Positions 1 through 10,424 of a DNA stretch of 64,000 nt are shown here, in pieces. Position 1 is the stretch's first letter; each line of letters opens with the position of its first letter. The notes below the pieces were generated by a model, which worked only from the letters and a program-made list of their open reading frames with translations, was not told the DNA's origin and did not search any database. Position numbers and translations under genes: made by a program. The DNA comes from Neospora caninum Liverpool. Taxonomy: Eukaryota; Apicomplexa; Conoidasida; Eucoccidiorida; Sarcocystidae. The stretch spans positions 62,001-126,000 of the forward strand of contig NC_018392.1 in NCBI RefSeq assembly GCF_000208865.1, read 5' to 3'.

Positions 1-1603
1 TATATATATATATATATCGATATATGTATTTATACATATATATACATAGAAACCTCCATGTCAGTTCCGCTTTTGAGGTGTGAAAAGGAGTGGAAGAGTG
101 TCATCATCTTCTTTCATCGAGTCGAATTTGCGCTGTACGTACACACTGCTCAGGCGCACGCTGAGTGTGCAGTAAAAGGCAGTTTTGCTGGGAGGCCTGA
201 GAGCCTCTTTTTTCTGCGTGTTGGATCCGCAGAGAGCAGCTGGAAAAAAGGCTCCGGAAGAGAAGCTGGATGCACACTGAACCTGCAAAGATTGCGGAGT
301 TTTCACCTCCGGGAAGCCGGTGTGCCGTTAGAAGAGCTGTCTCACAGATGGTGGCGCAAGGTCGGCGCGATTCCTCGCGTTGTGCGAAGAACGCCAGAGA
401 GAAGAAAGTTGAGATTTCTCTGGAAAGGGTTAGAAAGTCGCAGTAAAGGAAACGACAGAGACAAAGACACCAAGTTTCCCGTCGAGTGATGCACACGCGA
501 TGAGGAAGAGCCTCCGGCTTTGCGCAAAGAGCAGCGAAGAGAAGAAACTTGGACACGAGTTAAGCATCTTTTCGACGAAAAGAATCTTGTTTTTACAATC
601 CTTCGAGTTTGTTGATTGCGTTTTCTTCCTCGCCTTTTTTTCTTCGCCCTTTCTTTTTCTGTTTTTCGCTTTCTTTTCTCTCCTCCGGACAAATTCGAGG
701 AGAGCAGGTGGGGTGTTTTTGAGCCTGCTGTTTCTGCTCACGCTCGTTTTCTTTTCTTGTCCCATCTTCCGCGATTCGCCGACAGCGAATTCTTCTCTGG
801 CATCCGAGGGGGTGGTCCGTGTCAGGCAGCGTTTCGTTTTCCAGGCTTTTCTCCTTTTCCATCGTCTTTTCTTCTTTTCGCTCTTCTTCTGACCCTACTG
901 GAAAGGGCGGCTGCATGTCGCGGCACATTTCCCGTCTGGACGAGACCCAGAGAGAGGAAGAAGGTTCCACGTGATTCTGTGACTCGCTCGAACGTCTTCC
1001 ATCGACTCCTCGCTGACAGTGCCGTTTCGCCTTTCGAATCCCCGGGGCAGCTGTATGTACACCTCCGAACCTCCGAGGGCCTTCGCTGCTTTGGCGTCTC
1101 GCCGCGGTCCCCCGTTTCTCCGTTGGCCAGTTCCACGGTTTCCTTCTCTGGGATTCTAGTGATGTCGGTTTTCCGTGAATTCGCGCTTTTGACGTGAGCG
1201 CACAAAAGTCGCGTTAGAAGATCCGTTCCCCTGCGTCGGTGTGCGGTCGGTTCAGGGTTACGCTCGAAGAACCTCGGAGAAGCAAGGCCAGGGCGCTGTA
1301 GAAATCGCGCCGTGATATCTCCGAAAGAGGGGGGTGAAAAAAGGAAAAGAAGAGGGAGAGAAGGAGCAACAGAAGGACAGGAGAGAGATTCACTTTCCTC
1401 GCTTCTCGAGCTTGTCAAAACTGCTTGAAGACTTGCTCTTGTTTGAGAGCCCGATTCTGCCGAGGGGAAAGGCAGAAAAACTGCGTGTCGTCTCTCTTCT
1501 CCTTCTCTTCCTTTTCTCTTCTCTCCTTCTCCTCCTTCTCTTCTCTCCTTTTCTTCCTTCTCTTCCTTCTCCTCGTTTTCTTTCGCTCCTTGCTGTCGTC
1601 TTC
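1..1603. other. Upstream spacer / 5' region of the HIT zinc-finger gene
   Basis: I see no convincing gene here. The window opens with a TA microsatellite (1-17). The open frames at 58-489 and 616-1197 have no splice partners and no recognisable domain. From about 1492 to 1600 the + strand is almost pure pyrimidine, directly before the ATG at 1604. Such CT-rich leaders are common before start codons in this window, so the distal part is probably promoter and 5' UTR. Confidence 0.5.
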
Positions 1604-3116
1604 ATGGAGCCCTCTCCTCGTCGAGTCCCTTCTATCGGGCATCTGGAAGATCATCTTCCTCCGCACCATCGCTCTTCTCGCCACGACGCCCACAGCCGTG
1701 TCTCTCACCGTTCGCGTCCCCCTTTCTGTCACTCTGGGCCCAGGCGCTCAGAGAGACATCCGGAAAATCCCTCTTCGTCCCCTGGCTTCTCTTCTTTTTC
1801 CTCTTCGTTCGGGGGCCGCGAAAGCCCCAGCGCGTCTCCTCGCGGCCGAGACGGCCGACGCCCGGGGCGCGGTAGGCTGGGCACTCGCTTCTCAGGCCTC
1901 CGAAGGGGAAGAGGCAGGGAAGAGAGGCTGCATCGACGCGAGGGCGAACGCGTCGAGGAAAAGGTGAGAGACGAACAGAGAATTCCAAAGCGAAAAGAAG
2001 AGAGAGACGCCCAGGACAGGAGCTGTGAGGTAGAGAGAAACGGCGGGAGAGGGGAAAGAGGACGATGCGTTTGGGTCTCTGCGTATTTTGGCGCTGCCTG
2101 CAGGTGTGCATTGTGTGTGGAGCTCGAGGCGAAGCAGTCAAGTACAAACTGCCGTGCTGTCGCGGCCTCTTCTGCTCATCGGGATGCTACCAAGAACACA
2201 AAAAAAGGCCTTGCGCATGCAGAGAACCGGGCGGACATGAAGGCGCGCGAGAAAGGAGAGCGGAGGGAAGAGAAACGGAAGGTGACGGAGGCGGGGCGAT
2301 GCACTCTGAGTTTGTCGAACGAGAAGAAGAAGAAGAAGAAGAGATGGAGGACCGCGAAGACGACGCACGGGCTGTATGTACAGCTGGCGCGGGGAGAAGC
2401 GAAGGAGACAAGAAGAGGAGACGAGAAGACGGAGAGGACTCGGAAGAAGAAAGAGAAGAAGGCGAGGAAGAAGACAGTCACGACGGAAGAGAACCGTCGA
2501 AGGCGAAATTCCAGAGACGCTTTCCAGCGGAAGGAGAAATGGGCGACGACAGTGGCGGTGCGTCCTCGTGGTGTTTCGGGGAGAAAGATCCCGACTTGTC
2601 CGGAGAAGACGAAACGGCCCCTCTTCCTCGCTTTGAAGGCTGCGATGAACACGAGGAAGATGTCGAAGAGAACGACGAGCTGTCTGTACAGCAGAAAGAA
2701 TCGCTCCGTACGTGGCACAGAAAACGCGAAACCCCCGGTTGTTTGTCCCTTCTTGAGTTCTCTTTCTTCTGCTTTCTCACTTCTCTTCTTTTGGATGCCA
2801 GTTTTGCCCAAAGCCTCTCTCGTGTGCCCTCTCGTCTGCTCTCCGTCGGTTTCTTTGCGTTTGTGTCTTCTTTCCCCTTGTCTCTGCACCACCCTTTTCT
2901 TTCTCTTGCCTCCCCGTTTTCTCGTTATTTCCAGGCACGAATTTGAAGCTTCGCGAGGCCTTTGAGAACAATGCGCGGTTGCGAGAAGCCTTCTCTGACG
3001 TGGCTGCGTCTGCCGACCAAACTGCCACGCTTGCGATGTATTTGAACGACGCGGTTTTCCACGGAATCTGCAACCAAGTCATGGACATCATTCAGGGCGA
3101 CGAGCAGAGGAGTTGA
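1604..3116 (+). CDS. HIT zinc-finger protein, ZNHIT3/Hit1-like (box C/D snoRNP assembly factor)
   Basis: Three exons join in phase: 1604-1963, 2104-2707 and 2935-3116, giving 381 residues. Exon 2 begins with a zf-HIT finger at residues 122-157. It has the pair C122/C125, then C138/C139, C144/C148, H152 and C157. Residues about 190-320 are a low-complexity stretch rich in E, K and R. The last 60 residues match the ZNHIT3 C-terminal helices, with a repeated L-R-E-A-F-like pattern and then an M-Y-L-N-D-A-V-F segment like the human A-Y-M-Q-E-P-L-F. In yeast and humans this family helps assemble box C/D snoRNPs through Rsa1/NUFIP in the nucleus. The start is less sure. ATG 1604 follows a CT-rich leader and uses a strong donor (AAG|GTGAGA) and acceptor (CTGCAG). 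An unspliced start at ATG 2065 would also read into the finger. I prefer the spliced form; family assignment is firm, N-terminus moderate. Confidence 0.82.
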
Positions 3117-6100
3117 GGAGAGAAAGGATACAGAGATGGAAGAGGAGAAACGAGATTGGATGTCCTTTTGTCGACAGCATCACGCAGTTCCCTCAGGAAA
3201 GAGAGTGTTTCACAACTGCACTTGCGAGTTGGCGATGGCCTCCAAGTACACAGGAAAAAAATTCGAGTTACCAAAGTCGGAGATGACGGGCATAAGGGAA
3301 AGAGAGAAGAAAGAGAAGAGATTGAGGCGGTGATAATGTTTGCATATACACCGCAGTTTGCTCACACGCGTCTCCGCAGTGTACAGACACCGGGTGGTGT
3401 TTGAATCGATGCGGCCAGGCGTTGTTTCAAGGAGCGGGAAACTCGGCTTTTTCTCAAGGTTGAAAGTGTGTCGTGTTTGGAGAGCCTTTAGGGACATTTT
3501 CTTCGCAGTTCGGATGCGACTTTTTTCGTGTGGTTACCGGTACAGCGTATTTCGTGCGTTTGTCTTGTGGGAAAGGCAATGAGAAAAACAGGTTTCTCTC
3601 CACTCTCGCTTCCCGTCGTTGACAGGAAGTTTCCAATTCTTTGTAAAAGGGATTTCAGCTTGTCAAGTCAAAACTGTCGCCTTCCCAACTCCACGGGGAA
3701 AGTGTAACGAGGTAGAGATACACATGTATCGAGCACTGCATGCGATGCCGGTGTCTCCTACCAGTTTATGCTTCAGAAAAGTATAAAAACCGAAGAGGAG
3801 ATCGATCTCTCGCCTAAAATGCACTCCTCGCTTTCTACTGCAGGCGCTGCGTCTTCAACTAAAAGTATTAAGTTCTAGTTCAAGGGTCTCACGAACATCG
3901 TACAGTGCCACACATCCCGCATCTCTTCATGCGCTTCATATATACATATATATATATAAGTATACGCAGAGATGTTTGTGTGAAAATCTGTGCATGCATG
4001 TGGAGGTGTAGGGATATGAAGTTACACATTCCCAAGGGATAGAGGAGGCACCCGAGGCAAATCCAGAGAATTGAAATTTCCATCCTTTCTCTCTCAGATC
4101 GTTGTGGGAGATTTGTGGAGCCCCTCGCATCGCTCAAAACACCTTTTTTGTTGCTTGTCGCATTTCCTCTCTTCTTCCCACGGAGAGGTTCCACCTTCTC
4201 CCCTTTCTTTTCGTATTTGATTTTCATAAACCGACTGACCCGTCACAGATGCTGTAGGTTTATTTCAATGCTCATGAATAACACGAGTTTATACAAAGAA
4301 TTTGTGAGGAGTGAGATGCCGACTTCCATTTGCTGTTTTGCTGAGTTCTTCGAAACACGCTCCCGGCATTCGCGGACCCTGTGCTAGGGTAGAGGAAGCG
4401 ATGCCTGTTTTGCAACGGGTGATCGGTGAGCAAGGCCAAAGCATTGTACGACTGTGGTGAGTCTCCTGTTTTTCCTTGGAAGCGTGCGTTTCTGTGGCTG
4501 TTCCAGATGGTTTTGCTTCCAGGTTTCCCTTCTTCCCTTGTTCGCGACATCGTAGAAAAGAAGCCTTTCAACGAGACCCTTTGTACTACTTCTTTGGTTG
4601 AGACCGCCCCTTGCCATTTTCTGTCTTGTCTTCCCCTGTAGCAATGATTTGCCAGGAAAGACCAGCATTTTTACTGTTTCTCTCGCCGTCTAGAGAAGAG
4701 AGCGGAGTTCGAAAGCCCTGCTCATCGTCTGCTTTTACAGTTCCCCGTCGTTCTTGCTTTTCTGCACCCGGACTCGGCATCGTGACCTCCGTTCCCCGAA
4801 CACCCAGAAATTTTAAAGAAAACGAAGCCGACTCTTCTCTGAGCCGTTCGTTCTTTTCACCGGCTTTTCCCTGTCTTTCCTTTCCTCACCGCGCTCTTTT
4901 TCCTTCTAGTGATAAGACCCGTGGACTGTACGTCGTTCCTCCTCCTCCTCACCGTCTGTGTGTGTTCGACGAGGAGAATACTGCTAGTCTACAACGCATT
5001 CTCTCTTGCACCAGTGAAATTGCCTTGAAAGTGAGGAAAGCTTACCAAGACAAATCAAGCAAGTGCAAAACAAAACGTTTTCGGTCACACATACTGCCTC
5101 GCCATCTCCACGAATCCACGATTCGTGGCGTTCCTTCGGAAACGCGTGTCCCCATGGTTTCTACAACCGAATGCGCAAGAGAGCCATACAGCCCTACAAC
5201 ATCGGCCAGGAAAGGCAAGGGCGTCTCCGTTTAGCACGGTTGGGTATTTGCACGCATTGACGAACCCCCGCGATTTGAAAAACCGCGGAGGCAACGGCGC
5301 AGGAGCTTCGTGCGGATCCGCTTATTCCATATCGCCACGGTGGGATGGAAAATAAAGAAGCCCTAGGCCAGCGCAATGCTCCATCAGCGGCGAGAAAATA
5401 CAAGGATATTTGCGTTTGAGGGTGCTCTAACTACAAGACACACAAACCTAAGAACTGAGTAGAGGGGTGACTGCCAATCTGAACTGTGACATGAAAGCAC
5501 TCTTTTTCACCAACACGCGACGCCTGAAAATGAAAATAATGGCCGAATCGGAACAGAAACGAATGTGCAAGCGTCGTATAAATCACCGCCGATTCGTGTG
5601 ATTCGAGACTTACAAGCCACGAAGCGCACAACAGCGAGGACCCAAGTACACTTGCTTTCTTTTGGCACTCTTAAATTCAGAAAAAATCATAAAGCACAAA
5701 GAGGAGTGATTTCCTCTGACTCAACGAGTGCTAAGTAGGAAGACAGGGACGGTGAAACAAGCTGCGCTGGACCGAAACAGCCGGTTCTAGTTCTGAACAG
5801 CCACCGAGAAGACGTCATTTCTCTACTAAGTCGACAAAATCAGAAAAACATTAGTCAGTGAGGCAAAAAAGAATCCTCCTGGCGATAAAGTGCCCGTTCT
5901 ACGCAACTTCTCGAAGCAGAAACACGAGAACATTCTACTCAACTCTTTCTGTCCCTCACTTCCCCACTCTTCCCCCCCCTCCCCACGTCTCCTCCACTGT
6001 CTCTACTCTAGAAAAACACGCACAGCTTCCACAAACAAAAGCAAACTTTTTTCGAGAATTCGCAATCCCTTTTCAAAAAACCGCAACTTTCTTCTCTCGC

Positions 6101-6736
6101 GGCTCAGATATCTGGCCCAGAATCGGTCCTGGAGAAAGGAGCCTGCTTAATTTCGAAGTTTCGAAAATCGAAAATCGAAGAAAACAGGTTCCTAAGACCT
6201 CCGCCGAATGCCGAAAAAGGCATAAATCATCTTCGCCGCAATAGAAGTATATTACGTGTTGCAGTCTTCAGGTTTTTGAAGACTGATTGATCACAGCCCC
6301 GCCGATTCGGCCCCATCGCCCCTCCGACTCGCTCAATCGCACGCACTCAAAAGGGGAGATCCGCCCTGGCGCTGCCAAAAATGCGGAAATGCATGCATGC
6401 GCAGCAGCCCCACACCGAAGCCAGCGCTGGCCATTTCTCGATAAAAGACACCGGCTAATGAACGGAGAGCTATTTGTTCCGTGTCTTGCATGGGTGGAGG
6501 GTCGTAGGCGCGCGGGGAAGACGATGAAAAGAAGGGCAAGACAGGAAGATGTGCAGAGGGAGAGGCGAAGGGAAACGCCGGGGCGACAAAGAAGAGACTT
6601 GCAGATACGGAGAGGCAACAACGAGGTGAAGGAGAAGGTCTAACGAAGAAACAGGGAAAAGGGTGTGTTTCTACCGAAGGAGAGAGATCGATGGTGGGGT
6701 ACTGTACAGAGACATCCCAATATGGATACTGTATAC

Positions 6737-6760
6737 ATATATATATATATATATATATAT
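6737..6760. repeat. (AT)n microsatellite
   Basis: Twelve uninterrupted AT dinucleotides lie in the convergent spacer, followed by a second AT-rich stretch with GATA units to about 6805. Confidence 0.9.
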
Positions 6761-8116
6761 GTACATCTATTCACAGTGGATATATACATAGATAGATAGA
6801 AGTATCGACGTAGAGAGAGGCAAAGAAGGTCATTTTTGCCAGCAATTCGATACAAAACCATCCTCGCTTTCCATGAAACCAAAAGAGCGCCCTCGACTTT
6901 CCTGTTACTTTGTTGTGCCTCGAATGAAACTGTATTCACATTTCCATTTCGAGCCCCTAACTTTGCATTCCTGCATATGTTGATCTACCTACGGATATAT
7001 ATACATATAGATAGATAGTTGGATAGATAGATATATATGTGTTGGGCGCAGAGTAGGGAAGAGGATGGTGAAGCGACAGGAGAGAGATTTACGGGTCGAA
7101 GGTGAAAGTTTGTGAACTCGAAACAGCTGCGTGAGTCATTTTCTCCGTTTTTCCTTTTTCTCTCAAAGTTATTTGAACGCACCAGACAGAATTTCTCTCT
7201 CAAAACAGAGATCAGAAAACTTCCTTTTTCTCTAATGTCAACTCCTCATGATTCGCGCTTACTCCGCGTGTGAAGTGTCGGTACGCAACAGATGTTTCGA
7301 GAGAGGCTTCTTCTCTGCTAGGTTTCTTCCCTCCGCTGATCACCCCCCACTGTATGTTTCTTCGCTCTCTCTTGAATTCTCTCTTCCCTCCTTCCTCCTT
7401 CTCCTCACGTCACTCTCTGATTCTGTAAGGGAGCGAGAGAGAAAGGCTAACGAGAAAGACTTTTCTTCGCCTTCTGAGAGGCGTCTTTTCTCCAAAAGCT
7501 CCGCTGCCTCGGCTCTGGGCTCTGCGGAGTCTCCTCTCTTGAAAACGTCGACTCTCCATTTCGCCTGTCCTGTAAAGTGAACGCGTCTCCTTTTCTCAGA
7601 GAATTCTCTTCGCCGCATGCGCCTTGGAAGGCTTCGCTCAACCGGTGTCTGCAGACAGCCCCCGTGGCCATTCCATTGCCTGCATTCTCTCGCCCCTTTC
7701 TCCTCGATCTCTGCCATTTTCCCCTAACCGCCCACAGATCCGTTAACGCGTGGAGATGTGCACGACGGCGTAAACAATGCGCATGCATCAAGTCAACACG
7801 CATGCAGTCATCTACGTGTGTAGATATGCTGCGCTTTTTCACGAGGTGTGTGGTAGTCTAGTTTTCGGCGTCGGCGGAAAAACGAAGAGGTTCCCGATTT
7901 CTAGAAAATGGAGGCTTTTTGATTCAACAGTTTTGGTGCGCCTGCGCAAAATTCTCCTGCCAGAGAGGAAGACATTTGTCGAACGAAAAAGAACGGATGT
8001 GCAGAGGGAAAGGAACATCCACCTCTCATCGACGGCCACGCATCCAAAAACGCGCACTTGCATGCATCGGTACGCTTGCACACACGTAAAACCATATACA
8101 TAGAGATATAGCCACA

Positions 8117-8137
8117 ATATATATATATATATATATA
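8117..8137. repeat. (AT)n microsatellite
   Basis: About ten AT dinucleotides lie 350 bases beyond the p24 stop codon, within a wider AT-rich stretch at 8095-8205. Confidence 0.9.
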
Positions 8138-8485
8138 GAGATACATAGGTAACTACACACATGCATATATACGGATCCACGTATGCATAGCACGCATATA
8201 CGTGGATGTCCGTGAAGGGAGAGACGAATGAGAAGAAACAGGAAGAGACAAAGACGCAGAAGATGAAAGCGGATGCACGCGCAAAACAGGCTCCGACCCT
8301 CCTTCGTGGATTTTCCCTTGACGCATTTCCTGGCTTTGTGTCATCCAGCTTTTTAGTCTCGCAACTCGGCGAGCGCAGGACGTTTACGCGGTTCGTCCTC
8401 TCCCTCTTCCCTTCGCTTTGAAACGCGTTCGAGTTGAGAAAAGGAAAAAGCAAAGAGAGAAGACGGCCTTCTCTTTGAAAAGCTT

Positions 8486-8741
8486 TTAGATGATCTTTTG
8501 AGAGTGGAAGTAGCGAATGAGGTAGAAGACAGAGACGAGGGTTGTGGCGCATAGCAACAGCAACTGGAGAACGGAGAACCAAACAACTCGGCTGTTGATC
8601 GATTCATGTGTCCTTTGGAAACGCTCCTCCTGATTGCACAAAAAAAAGAAGAAAGGCATAAAAACAAACGTGTCCACACACGCACATGTCAATAGATGGA
8701 GGCATGGAAATACATCGAAATACACGGTAACACAGAGATAC

Positions 8742-8772
<31 letters not shown>

Positions 8773-10424
8773 CATGTATGAGGCTACGAAAGTGAGAATT
8801 TTGATACGAGAAAAAGGAAAAAGGCACACAGTCGAGCTGTCACAAAGACTAGAGAATGAAGTGCTTATACCTCTCAAAGACGCCTCTTCATCGATATCTT
8901 TCCCTCTCTCTTACCACAGACGCTGCAGAAATATATGTATATAATACAAACCCACAATACATGTGTATACAAGCATATATATGGATATATATATATATAC
9001 ATATATTGGTGGAGTTCGAGGGAGAAGAGAAAGACAGAATAGGTGTATATCCAGAGTTCTGTGTGTATACTTAACTCTCTGTAGACAGGCATGAAACGAC
9101 TCGCGTGTCGCGGAATCACGTGAAAACAAAGATTGACATGTTTCTTTTGGTCCTCACCTGCACACGCTCGTACTCGTTTTCGGCCTGCATCGCTTCCAGG
9201 CGCTTCGCTATGGCTTGTAGCTTAAGTTGCAGAGAATCAACGTCGTCTTTCTTCGCCAACTCCTGCTCCACCAAAGACAACAGAAAAGGCGCGGGAAATG
9301 CGGCAAAGCGGCGGCAGCAGAGAAACGCAATCTAGTGCTTTCGAAAGGCATTCAATTCCCTCTTCATTCTGTTGCGCGTTGTGTCAGAAAAAAGAGTGTC
9401 CAGTATCTTTCACACTGGGGCGAGAGGATCTCGCTGAGCGTGGTGGCGGAAGTTCCTTGTTCGCCCGCTTTCCGTCCTTCCAGTCCGATATGCGTATGTG
9501 AGCAGTGGATGTTCATGTTTGTTGTGCATTTCTGCACAGAGTTGGGGGTCGCGCTGCCTTCGTCCTTTCTCTACCCGGCGTTTCTATCTCAGGTCTCAGA
9601 AGACGGGCATCGATGTATGTATATAGAGATGTAGGATATAAAAGCATGTTGACTTGCGTGTGTATTTTTGTGTAAAGCGTGTCAATCCCCCTAGTGAAGG
9701 TGTGGTTTTCATTTGAGTGTGTGTGTTTCGCCTTACGTCGAGGTTGATTTCTGTGTCTCCGAGTTCGATCGAGATGGACCACTTGAGAAGCTGTGTGTTG
9801 AACCACTTGGAGGAGGCACAGGAAATGCAGATTTTGTACTCGCCAGCTGTTGCCGTCATGTGCGAGATTTTCCCCTGCGGCTCCGTCGGCAGGACTTCCT
9901 TGCTGTAGACGGAACGGCCTGATGGGTCTTTATAAACGATGCTGCAGGTGACTCCTGCAAGCAAAAAGAAACAGAAACAGAGAAAAATGAGGAAGACGGA
10001 GGGACGAGAGAAAGAGAAGGAACAGAGATGAAGAGAGAGAAGAGAACGAAGGATCCGTGTTTCCGTCTTTTCTTGGTGTACTGCCCTGCCTGTGTTTCTT
10101 CACGACAGCAGACCAGCACTGACCAGGGTTCTCTGGGTTGTTGTAGGTGACCGTTAGGGCGACTCCGAGAGGCACACTCTCCACGAAGCATTTGTCTTGA
10201 GATTCTTGGACGTAAAAGTACGCGGCTGAGGCACCGAGAGTCTGGGGAAAGAAAGAAGCGACCTTTCCACTGCCTGGATGGGTCGGTGAAAATCCGGCGA
10301 AAATCCCGAGAAAAACTGCAACGAGAAAGGCGGCCGTCAGCCTGCATGAAGCGGCGCCGAAACGCGACTCGGAACGCGAAAGACACCCGGAGAGAGGAGT
10401 TTGCATCGGCTGTGGCAGCGTCAT
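8486..10424 (-). CDS. p24/TMED (emp24/gp25L) family cargo receptor
   Basis: Four exons on the minus strand (10424-10124, 9954-9737, 9262-9158 and 8629-8486) encode 255 residues with consistent phases. A hydrophobic signal segment lies at about residues 29-46. A GOLD domain follows, with the usual Cys pair (one in a D-K-C-F-V-E context, one in an I-C-I-S-C context). A heptad-like coiled coil covers about 174-208. One membrane span at about 223-245 is preceded by the family signature R-T-H-E-S-I-N-S-R, close to R-T-N-E-S-T-N-S-R of other p24s. The tail is short (R-Y-F-H-S-Q-K-I-I); it has an aromatic pair but no KKXX. p24 proteins cycle between ER and Golgi in COPII/COPI vesicles and help sort cargo. 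The exon 3 acceptor is ambiguous by 3 nt (GAGCAG), which would add one Gln. It transcribes away from RPA3. Confidence in the family is high. Confidence 0.93.
8742..8765. repeat. (TA)n microsatellite in p24 intron 3
   Basis: A dozen TA units lie inside the last p24 intron (8630-9157). A second, shorter TA run is at 8985-8999 in the same intron. Confidence 0.9.

Larger units (their letters stand above)
3117..8485. other. Convergent intergenic region, no supported gene
   Basis: This 5.4 kb lies between two convergent stop codons. I found no exon chain with splice signals and a recognisable product on either strand. The frame at 4611-5234 opens with TTG and shows no domain. Contents include short TA microsatellites (6737-6760 and 8117-8137), GATA-type repeats near 6785-6805 and 7005-7035, a pyrimidine-rich block at 5935-6000, and a CpG-rich block at 6280-6650 with an overlapping TGCATGCATGC motif. 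Part of it must be the 3' UTRs of both neighbours. Confidence 0.5.

Noticed and set aside
1425..1967. Hydrophobic open frame before the HIT zinc-finger exon
   Set aside because: The Phe/Leu/Ser run is a translation of a CT-rich leader, and this frame does not join the zinc-finger frame at the only good splice pair.
4611..5234. 207-codon + strand frame
   Set aside because: It opens with TTG, has no domain, no splice partner, and shows no codon-style difference from other frames.
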